Shown here one piece after another: positions 37,201 through 43,513 of a stretch of DNA of 64,000 bases. The stretch spans positions 262,648 to 326,647 of the forward strand of contig NZ_JBPKAO010000005.1 in the NCBI RefSeq assembly GCF_051216895.1, written 5' to 3'. Made by a program: the position numbers and the translations under genes. Under the pieces are notes generated by a model. That model saw only the letters and a program-made list of their open reading frames with translations. It did no database searches and was not told the origin of the DNA. Every line of letters starts with the position of its first letter. Position 1 is the first letter of the stretch. This DNA is from Aquipuribacter sp051216895 (GTDB lineage: Bacteria; Actinomycetota; Actinomycetes; Actinomycetales; JBBAYJ01).

Positions 37201-38151
37201 GGACGGACGGCGCTCGTGGTGGGCGACGTCATGGGGCGAGGCGTGCCCGCCGCCGCGGTGATGGGCCAGCTGCGCTCGGCCGTGCGGGCCTTCGCCCGCC
37301 TGGACCTGCCGCCCACGCGGGTGCTGGAGCACCTGGACGGCGTCGTGCGCGACCTGGGCGACGACCAGATCGTCACCTGCCTGTACGCCGTCCACGACCC
37401 GTACGACGCCTCGCTGACGATGGCCAACGCCGGGCACCTGCCGCCGCTGGTGCGCCGGCCGGGCGGGGTCGTGGAACGGCTGCAGGACGCCCAGGGTCCC
37501 CCGCTGGGCACGGCGGTGGCTGCCCTGGTCGAGACCCGGGTGACGCTCGAGCCGGGCGCGGTGCTGGTCCTGTACACCGACGGGCTGGTGGAGGACCGGG
37601 GCCGGGACATCGACGACGGCATCGACGCGCTCACCCGGCTCGTGGAGCAGATGCCCGAGACGCTGGCCACGGACACCCCCGCCGGTCTGGTCGCGACCCT
37701 GCTGCCCCGTGGCGCCGACGACGACATCGCGCTGCTCATGGCCCAGATCGCCGGTGACGGCCCAGGCGCGACCCTGGAGCTGGACGTCGTCGACGAACCG
37801 GTGTCGGTGCGCGGGGTCCGTCGCGCGGTCGCCGCGGCCCTGGACGGCTGGGGCGTGGCGGAGGACGTGGCCGACACGGTCCTGCTGCTGGTGTCTGAGC
37901 TGGTGACCAACGCGCTGCTGCACGGGCGTCCGCCGGTGCAGGTCCGGGTGCGACGCAGTCCCACGGCGGTCGTCCTCGAGGTGCACGACGACGCCCAGAC
38001 CCTGCCGCGGCGCGACGACCCGGGCGACGGTGACGAGCACGGTCGGGGCCTGCAGCTGGTGTCGGCGCTGGCGTCCCGGTGGGGCACCCGCCCGACCGTG
38101 ACGGGCAAGGCGGTGTGGTGCACGGTTCCGCTGGACGGTCGGGGCGCCTAG
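34264..38151 (+). CDS. Hybrid sensor: GAF/PAS, histidine kinase, receiver, PAS, PP2C phosphatase and anti-sigma-type ATPase
   Basis: A 1295-aa soluble protein. Residues ~1-350 hold a PAS-like and a GAF-like sensor part. The HisKA phosphoacceptor is His376 in NVSHEFRTPLTLM, with an HATPase after it (NLLSNALKF, DTGAGIS, GSGIGLAL). A receiver follows with VLVVDDNADMRDYV, phosphoacceptor Asp696 in LSDVMMPELDG, and YLAKPFSS. Next is a second PAS with a short LDPxG repeat insert, then a SpoIIE/PP2C phosphatase (GGDWYDVIELGG near 967, GDVMGRGVPAA). The C-terminus is an RsbW-like ATPase (VSELVTNALLHG near 1210). No membrane helix or output DNA domain is present. It resembles partner-switching regulators of stress sigma factors; the sigma target is not encoded here. 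GTG 34264 follows GGTGAGGA. Confidence 0.95.
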   Translation: MTDRHSEDTRRIHRYLPQVAKPAVDGGTFVHELFGAGETARALAAVDWAGTPLGPTDGWPRSLTSIVRALVSSRFSMWMAWGPELTFLCNDAYRRDTLGAKYPWALGRPAGEVWAEIWPEIWPRIDGVMTTRRATWDEALMLFLERHGYREETYHTFSYSPLTDDDDQVVGMLCVVSEETERVIGAKRMALVRDLGARVAAQRNESEVLAAASRELSAGAALLPFTLTYLTDEDTGEPVLAASTGVVLPHAVAPRVLRPGGPWPLAAVQAGGTEVVTDLGARFTELPTGGWPDPPQLALLVPFRRQDDDRPVGFLVAGLNPYQALDADHRGFVELVAGQVAAALHSARAYQDERRRAERLLELDRAKTDFFTNVSHEFRTPLTLMLGPTDDALADVTDPLAPVQRERLEIVRRNGARLLRLVDTLLDFSRVESGTAQARFEAVDLGLVTAELAHSFRHAVERVGLSFDVDCPPLPRPVLIDREMWARIVLNLLSNALKFTFSGGVAVRLVAGDDGPVLTVTDTGAGISAADQVRLFDRFVRVADARSRSFEGSGIGLALVADLTALHGGRVELDSAPGRGSTFTVTLPWGAGQEQGHGTPPEVDGTAPAEGSSVRGFLDEAARWLVGTEAPRGPEPAATADADPDRPTVLVVDDNADMRDYVGRLLASEHDVLLAADGRAGLELARAEVPDLVLSDVMMPELDGFGLLAALRSDPRTMHVPVVLVSARSGEDATVLGLDSGADDYLAKPFSSRELLARVRANLELERVRRTRRELERMQRLLDQAQRLARVGSWELDLASGSVSGSTEFLRQIGLDPAGLDPSGLDATDLDPSGPGRSGFETLVATRLHPDDREWVREALLAAADGAPLDITVRLLDLSGEVRSFRTIGEAESLDGSVRLRGSIQDVTEQLLAEEARATAAAATEVAAREHRIADELQRSLLPAAQVEAELVSVASFYSAGAEGTQVGGDWYDVIELGGGRTALVVGDVMGRGVPAAAVMGQLRSAVRAFARLDLPPTRVLEHLDGVVRDLGDDQIVTCLYAVHDPYDASLTMANAGHLPPLVRRPGGVVERLQDAQGPPLGTAVAALVETRVTLEPGAVLVLYTDGLVEDRGRDIDDGIDALTRLVEQMPETLATDTPAGLVATLLPRGADDDIALLMAQIAGDGPGATLELDVVDEPVSVRGVRRAVAAALDGWGVAEDVADTVLLLVSELVTNALLHGRPPVQVRVRRSPTAVVLEVHDDAQTLPRRDDPGDGDEHGRGLQLVSALASRWGTRPTVTGKAVWCTVPLDGRGA

Positions 38152-38194
38152 CCCGCGGTCGTCAGTCGGCGGTCCCCGGTCGGGGCTCTCGTCG

Positions 38195-38932
38195 GTGGTG
38201 GGTCTGGTGCTGCTGGGTCTGGGGCTGCGGGCCGTGCGGTCGGTGGCGGCCGACCCGGTCGGGCTGCGGCTGCGCCGCGTGGTGTCCGACCGCACGGTGC
38301 CGTGGGCCGACGTCCGGCGGGTGCGCAGCAACGCCCAGGGGATGGTGCAGGTCGACACCCACCTCGAGCTGGTCGACGGCCGGCTGCTGGAGCTGCCCGG
38401 GGGGGTGCGGATGGGCACCGTCGAGCGGTGGCGGCAGGAGACCGGCGGAGCCACGGCGGAGCCCGAGACCGGTGACCGGCGCAGCCTCCCGCTGGTGCGG
38501 CAGACCGCGATGTGGCCGCTGTTCGTGTACCTGCCGGTGCTCCTCAACACCGTCCTCGGGGGAGCGGGCCTCGTGCTGGGCCTGCTCGCGTGGGCCGCCC
38601 TGGCGCTGCTCCTGTCCCGGTCGCGCCCCCAGGTCGTGGCCACGCCCGAGGGCCTGTCGGTGCCGACCTGGCGCGGTCGTCGCCACCTGTCCTGGGACGA
38701 CCTGGTCCGGGTGCGCGGGCGCGCGGACCGCTGGGACGGTCCTCAGGACCCGTCGCGCAGGTCCGCCAGGCGCTCCCGGTCGAAGCGCACCTGGTCGAAC
38801 CGAACCGTGCACCCCTCGCCGGTGGGTGACTGGGCCTCGAGGCCGACCTGGTGCTCGTCGACGGCCCCGCCGAGGCTGAACACCCGCACCAGGGTCCACC
38901 GGCTCCCCTCGGTGGAGGCGTGCAGGGCGTAG
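38195..38932 (+). CDS. Bacterial PH-domain-like membrane protein with a doubtful antisense tail
   Basis: The N-terminal ~190 residues look real. A short first helix (VVGLVLLGLGLRAV) leads to VVSDRTVPWADVRRVRSN and VDTHLELVDGRLLELPGGV, as in small bPH proteins. Two more helices follow (WPLFVYLPVLLNTVLGG and LVLGLLAWAALALLLS) and a repeat LSVPTWRGRRHLSWDDLVRVRG. After residue ~183 the sequence becomes Arg/Ser/Pro-rich and lies antisense to the DUF1349 gene over ~190 bp. That tail is probably not native, so the gene may have lost its true end. The start is uncertain; GTG 38195 is the first in-frame candidate. Confidence 0.55.
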   Translation: MVGLVLLGLGLRAVRSVAADPVGLRLRRVVSDRTVPWADVRRVRSNAQGMVQVDTHLELVDGRLLELPGGVRMGTVERWRQETGGATAEPETGDRRSLPLVRQTAMWPLFVYLPVLLNTVLGGAGLVLGLLAWAALALLLSRSRPQVVATPEGLSVPTWRGRRHLSWDDLVRVRGRADRWDGPQDPSRRSARRSRSKRTWSNRTVHPSPVGDWASRPTWCSSTAPPRLNTRTRVHRLPSVEACRA

Positions 38933-39363
38933 ACCCCGTCGACCCGCGCCACCCGCAGCCACACGGACCGGGCGTCGACGGTGAACGCGTTGGCGTCGTC
39001 GGACACCCCGCGCGTGACGACCGACACGACCATCGGCTCGGCCGCGGGGGAGTACTCGAAGCAGAACTTGGCCCACGTGGTCCGGTCCAGCCAGAGCAGG
39101 AGGACGCCGGCGTCGAACTGCGACCGGAAGCCGACCGAGACCCGCGCGCTCAGCCGGTAGTCCCCGGCCGGCGGCCTGCCCAGCAGGGTCGCGGCGTTGA
39201 GCATCGACTCGGCGTCGCCCGAGTCCTCCCCGGCGGGGTTGACGTAGAGGTCGGTGCGGGCCGGGGCGTCGGCCACGACGGCGTCCCCGTCGCGACGCCA
39301 GACGCCGTCGTGCGACGCCGTCACGGGGAACGGCAGCCCGGGGACGTCCAGGGCGCCGGTCAT
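38743..39363 (-). CDS. DUF1349-like protein (concanavalin-A-type fold)
   Basis: A 206-aa soluble protein beginning TGALDVPGLPFPV. RTDLYVNPAG, YRLSARVSVGFRSQFDAGVLLLW, WAKFCFEYSP and VVTRGVSDDANAF are conserved elements of the DUF1349 group, which has a lectin-like beta-sandwich. The biochemical role is unknown; a carbohydrate link is plausible from the fold only. ATG 39363 overlaps the stop of the ABM-domain gene (ATGA), so the two form one unit. Confidence 0.85.
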   Translation of the reverse strand: MTGALDVPGLPFPVTASHDGVWRRDGDAVVADAPARTDLYVNPAGEDSGDAESMLNAATLLGRPPAGDYRLSARVSVGFRSQFDAGVLLLWLDRTTWAKFCFEYSPAAEPMVVSVVTRGVSDDANAFTVDARSVWLRVARVDGVYALHASTEGSRWTLVRVFSLGGAVDEHQVGLEAQSPTGEGCTVRFDQVRFDRERLADLRDGS

Positions 39364-39722
39364 GGCAGGGACGCCAGACCGTCGGTGTCGGCCTGCCCCT
39401 GCGCCCGGCCCGGGACGACCTGGTCCTTCGCCGGGCCGGGCCGGACGAGCTCCACCCGCGGCGGTCGGGCCAGGAGCGGGTCCTTCGCCGCGTGGAACGC
39501 CTGCACGTGCGCGCCGTCCTCGTGGGCCTGCAGCGCAGCCTGGTCGGCGTAGACCTCGTAGAACACCCGGGCGAGCTCGTCGTCCTGGACGCGGTGGGTG
39601 GCGTACACCAGCGTCCCGGGCTCGCGCTCGCGGATGGCCGCCACGGCCACCGCCGTCAGGCGGTCGAACTCCCCCGCCGCGTCCTGGTCGTGGACGTCGA
39701 AGCGCACGACGATCCCGATCAT
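39360..39722 (-). CDS. Antibiotic biosynthesis monooxygenase-type protein
   Basis: A 120-aa small ferredoxin-like-fold protein. IGIVVRFDVHDQDAAGEFDRL is the first strand and helix. EPGTLVYATHRVQDDELARVFYEVYADQAALQAHEDGAHVQAF (in part ARVFYEVYADQAAL) is the diagnostic ABM segment. Such proteins oxidise quinone- or heme-like substrates, or bind them without catalysis. The last ~30 residues are a polar tail. The downstream DUF1349 gene overlaps it by 4 bp. Confidence 0.82.
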   Translation of the reverse strand: MIGIVVRFDVHDQDAAGEFDRLTAVAVAAIREREPGTLVYATHRVQDDELARVFYEVYADQAALQAHEDGAHVQAFHAAKDPLLARPPRVELVRPGPAKDQVVPGRAQGQADTDGLASLP

Positions 39723-39927
39723 GAGACCCCTCCTCCGTCCGTGCGGCGCCGGGTCGGACGCCGCGTCGACGCCGACGCTACGGGGACGTCCGGCCCGCCG
39801 CCGCCGGTGGGCCGGTCACCAGGGTCCGGTGCACCCGACGCCGGTGCCGCAGCGCCCCCAGCCGCACGACGCCGCCCCCGCGTCGCCGAGCGCCACCACA
39901 CCGCGCCGACGTCCCGACGGACGACGG

Positions 39928-40422
39928 CTACCCCTCCTGCACCTCGCGCAGCAGGCCGGTGGCGACGTCGAACACGAAGCCCCGCACCTGGGTGGTGTCG
40001 GGGACGAACGGGCTGGTGCGGATGCGGGCCAGGGACTGGCGGACGTCGGTGTCGAGGTCGGTGAAGGCCTCGGGAGCCCATGGGGGCTTGACGCCGGTCT
40101 CGTCCCGGATCTGCTCCCGGAACGCGTCGTCGGTGAACGTGAGCATGCCGCAGTCGGTGTGGTGGATCAGGACGATCTCGCGGGTGCCCAGCAGCCGCTG
40201 GCTGATGGTGAGCGAGCGGATCTCGTCGTCGGTGACGACGCCGCCGGCGTTGCGGATGACGTGGGCCTCGCCGTCGCCCAGGCCCAGCAGGCGGTACACG
40301 TCGAGGCGGGCGTCCATGCACGCCACGACGGCGACGTGCTTGGACGGCGGCAGGGGCAGCGGGCCGGTGAAGGTCTCGGCGTAGCGGGCGTTGTTGGCGA
40401 GCAGGTCGTCGGTGACGGACAT
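39928..40422 (-). CDS. Beta-carbonic anhydrase
   Basis: A 164-aa zinc enzyme interconverting CO2 and bicarbonate. Zinc ligands are in VACMDARLDVYRL (Cys and Asp) and IHHTDCGM (His and Cys). VIRNAGGVVTDDEIRSL and the SLTISQRLLGTREIV helix are family signatures. ATG 40422 has GAGGAG upstream. Unusually, the reading frame stays open upstream of the ATG through the decayed FAD oxidoreductase gene as far as 41967 with no stop, so a fused product is formally possible. The good ribosome site argues that the stand-alone enzyme is still made. Confidence 0.93.
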   Translation of the reverse strand: MSVTDDLLANNARYAETFTGPLPLPPSKHVAVVACMDARLDVYRLLGLGDGEAHVIRNAGGVVTDDEIRSLTISQRLLGTREIVLIHHTDCGMLTFTDDAFREQIRDETGVKPPWAPEAFTDLDTDVRQSLARIRTSPFVPDTTQVRGFVFDVATGLLREVQEG

Positions 40423-40619
40423 GGTTCTCCTCGGGTGGGTGCGGTCGGCGATCAGGTGCTGCGGCTCAGGCGACGTGGTTCCCCCCGGAGCGGCATGGGT
40501 GTGGTGTGAGGGGGGTGGCGCGGGCGGTCGGAGCGGGAGGTGCTCAACGACAGGCAGCGGTGCGGGCACGCATGAGGTCGACGTGACGACCGGCGTGCGC
40601 GGGGGCGCACCACCCGCCA

Positions 40620-42232
40620 CCGCGCCCGCGTGGTGCCGGCGACGGCGGGCCAGGACCTGCTTGGCCGCGATGTCGGCCCCCGCCAGCAGGGGGGACGGCA
40701 CCCCCGGTGAGGCTCCGATGGCGCTGCCCACCTGCGTGCTCGCCGCGGGGATCCCGATGACGACGACGGAGGGGTCGACGCTGCCGTCGGCGGCGACGAG
40801 GTTGTGGCCGGCCACCACCTCCTCCTCCAACGCGGCGGGGGTCGCGTCCATGCTGGCGGTGGCACGACCGTCGACCCGGTGGACGCGCGCCCGGCCGGAG
40901 TCCAGCAGGGACCGCAGCAGCGGGTCGTCGGTGCCAGGCACCTCGCCCTTGGACATGCGGGCCTCGACGAGCACCCGGGCCTCGGCGGAGCGCCCGGTGA
41001 TCGGCGAGTCCGCCCGGAACAACCGCTGCTGCGGGTCGAGGGAGACGGTGAGACCGGGGCCGAGCAGGTCGACCACGCCGGCCTCGACGAGCGCCAGGAC
41101 CTGCCGCGCCCGGTGCGCCGGCGGCCCGGACGCCAGGAACAGGCCGTCCTCGCCGAACCAGCCGTGGACGTCGCGGACGAGGGAGGCGCCGTCGAGGGCG
41201 CCCGCGGTCGCGACCTTGTCGACCTGCCCGCGCAGGGCGGCCATGGCGGCGTTGACGGCCGCGCGCGGGTGCATCGCGGCCCGGCTCATGGAGCCCAGCT
41301 CGTCATCGACGAGGCGGGCCACGAGGTCGGCCCACCGGGCCGCGGTCACCGGTCGGCGTCCCGTCGGGTGACGGAGGTGGTCGAGCTGCCAGGACCACGC
41401 GGGGTCGTCGATGTGGGTGCGGAGCACCTCCTCGACGTCGTGGACGTCCCGGGCGGCGTCCAGCGCGGCGAGCCAGTCGCCCGTCACGGCCCCGGGCGCG
41501 TGACCCTGCGTCGCCTGCAGGTGGGCCCGGGCCAGCTCGCGGGCCAGGACGGGCCACATCTCGCGGTCGAAGTCGACGTGTCGCCGGTCGCCGAGCGCGG
41601 CGAACCACTCCGTCGTCGCCCACCGCGCCGAGAAGGGGCGGACCGGTCGACCGCCGTCGGGCTTGCTGCGGTACGGCAGCCCCCGCCTGGACCCGACCAC
41701 GAGGCGCGGCTCGCGACCCGACGGCAGGTAGTGCAGCCGCCCGTGCGGGTCGTCCGGCACCGGACGGAACGAGCCTCCCCACTCGGCCATCAGCTCGCCC
41801 ACGACGTCGAAGAAGTTCGCGCCCAGCCCCCGCACCAGGACGGTCTGCCCCGCGGGGAGGCCACGGACGTCGCGCTCGGCCGGCAACCCGGGCTCGACGT
41901 AGCGCAGGCCCCAGGCCCGCGCCGTCCGGACCAGGCGGGCCACGTCGGCGGAGCGGCGGCCCTGCACCCGCCACCAGGTCGGGTCCCGTCGCGGCGGGAC
42001 CGGTCATGGGGGTGGAGCCGTCGGGATGGATCGTCGGGGCCCGCGCCTGCGTGTTGTTGAGGTACGCGCCCGTCTGACGCGTGGACCACGTCGACCCGGC
42101 GCCGACCTCGCACGCGTCGACGACGGCCACCCGGACCGGGGCGCACCCGGTCGCCCTGGCCGCGACCCGCAGCAGGGTGGCCACACCGCGTGGCCCGCCC
42201 CCCACGACGACGGCGTCGAACTGCTCCGTCAT
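40620..42232 (-). pseudogene. FAD/NAD(P)-binding oxidoreductase, broken by deletion and frameshift
   Basis: The N-terminus starts at ATG 42232 (MTEQFDAVVVGGGPRGVATL), a good Rossmann FAD motif of the FAD_NAD_binding_9 type. It runs to DGSTPMTGPAATGPDLVAGAG near 41990. The rest of the family sequence continues only in the +1 frame, from RLVRTARAWGLRYVEPG through TVLVRGLGANFFDVVGEL and YLPSGREPRLVVGSRRG. Intact relatives have a central stretch between these parts that is not present in either frame, so a deletion plus a frameshift at ~41.99 kb is inferred. The C-terminal ADIAAKQVLA is near 40.65 kb and has no stop before the carbonic anhydrase gene. The exact right limit is approximate. Confidence 0.7.
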
Positions 42233-42417
42233 GGGCCCATCGTGGCGGCACCGGCCGGGAGGGGCGACCGCACGTCGGGGTGGCAGGCCTACGACCGGCC
42301 CGTCCGGTTCGCGGCGCCGCGTCCACGGTCGAGGTGCGGGCCACCGGCGAGGGGGCAACGTGACGACCGGCACGACGGGACGACCACGACGGCCAGCAGA
42401 GGCAGGGGCAGCAGCAT

Positions 42418-43043
42418 GGATGCACTCACGGTCACAGGTGCGCAGGTCCGCCGTCGCGGTGATGGCGAGACAGTGGTCGTCGAGCCCTGGGGACGCGACA
42501 GCGTCCGCGTCCGGGCGGTCGTGCTGGGCGAGGTCGCGGACGACGACTGGGCCCTGCTGCCGCCCGGTGACGACCAGGCCCGGGGTGACGTCGTCGTCGA
42601 GGGGGACAGCAGCCGGGCGGCGGGTACCGCCTGACCGCCGCGTTCGAGAGCGACCCGGACGAGCGGCTCGCCGGCATGGGCCAGTACAGCCGCACGTCCT
42701 CGACCTCGAGGGGAGCACCCTTGAGGCGGGCCCACCGCAACCCCCAGGCCAGCGTCCCGTTCGTGCTGTCCAGCGACGGCTACGGATGCTCTGGCACAAC
42801 CCCGCCGTCGGGCGGGCGACGTTCGCCCGCAACCGGACGGAGTGGGTCGCGGCGGCGACCCAGCAGCTGGACTGCTGGGTGACCGCGGCCGGGTCTCCCG
42901 CCGCGATCAGCGCGGCCTGCGCCGACGCGACCACCCACGACGGCGGTCAGGTGCTCGACGTGGACGCCCCGCTCGCGAGCATCCCCTTGTTCCTGCGCGA
43001 CGGGCGTCGCCACGAGCTGCGGCGGGCGCTGCCCGGGTCCTGA
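42418..43043 (+). pseudogene. GH31 alpha-glucosidase/xylosidase remnant, several frameshifts and a large deletion
   Basis: The start MDALTVTGAQVRRRGDGETV at ATG 42418 is followed by family segments in alternating frames. AAFESDPDERLAGMGQYS is in one frame, VLDLEGSTLE in another, RAHRNPQASVPFVLSSDGYG back in the first, and MLWHNPAVGRATFARNRTEW in the second. Those are diagnostic of GH31 N-terminal domains. The catalytic barrel is absent: the sequence jumps to GQVLDVDAPLASIPLFLRDG, typical of the C-terminal strand of the family, and stops at 43043. About 210 residues remain of the ~680 expected. It borders the att-like repeat, suggesting decay at an integration boundary. Confidence 0.7.
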
Positions 43044-43216
43044 TGCGGCGCCGTCGTCACGGGTGGCCGTCCCCGTACGGTCCGGCGCCACGGCGAGCGG
43101 TGTCGACGACGCCTGGAGCAGGACCCCTGGTGACGGGCGGGTCCGAGGGGGCACGTCCCTTGTCGCCGGGGACCTGAGCGGAGCAGGACAGGTGCGCCTC
43201 GAGCTGTGGCTCCTCT

Positions 43217-43259
43217 GTGGCCCCGGCGAGATTCGAACTCGCGACACACGGTTTAGGAA
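43217..43259 (-). repeat. att-like direct repeat 1, 3' half of a tRNA-Arg(CCT)-like sequence
   Basis: On the minus strand this reads as a tRNA from the anticodon loop (TTCCTAA) through a full T-arm (GCGAG TTCGAAT CTCGC) and acceptor 3' strand CGGGGCC plus A. An identical 43-bp copy lies at 60136-60178 in the same orientation. The sequence to its right does not form the matching 5' tRNA half, so this is a fragment, as left by tRNA-targeting integrases. The intact tRNA is not in the window. Confidence 0.75.
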
Positions 43260-43356
43260 CGCGTGCTCGACGGCAGGGTCGAGGGTGCTCCGCTCGCCTG
43301 ACCTGCATAGATGGTTGTGGTCGTCTCTCGCTGCTGCGGGTCCGCGCTCGCCCTGG

Positions 43357-43375
43357 TGCGGACTTTCTGCGGACC
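43357..43375. other. Arm-type repeats beside att-like repeat 1
   Basis: TGCGGAC occurs at 43357 and 43368, an exact 11-bp phase, about 98 bp from the att core. The same heptamer, in the same phase and at a similar distance, lies beside the second repeat. This is the layout of integrase arm-binding sites; no integrase gene is seen nearby. Confidence 0.45.
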
Positions 43376-43432
43376 GACGGACGCGGCAGCTCACCGGCCA
43401 GGCCGCCGTCACCCGCGTTTCCGGGATGGGGG

Positions 43433-43464
43433 GAGGGGCCGTCCCTTTGTTCGGACGGCCCCTC
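43433..43464. terminator. Strong hairpin downstream of the dehydrogenase-like gene
   Basis: GAGGGGCCGTCC (43433-43444) and GGACGGCCCCTC (43453-43464) pair perfectly over 12 bp with an 8-base loop. It lies about 50 bp past the stop of the minus-strand gene ending at 43514 and is likely its terminator, though there is no T-run. It may also insulate the island cargo from the integration site. Confidence 0.6.
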
Positions 43465-43513
43465 TCCCGGGTCGGCCGAGCGTCCCCGAAAAAGCCCGGT
43501 CGACCCGAGTGCC

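Noticed and set aside
43217..43310. Complete tRNA-Arg gene, or one with an intron
   Set aside because: Only the 3' half is present. The 5' anticodon stem does not pair and no GGCCCCG acceptor strand is found upstream; a group I intron would need far more sequence.
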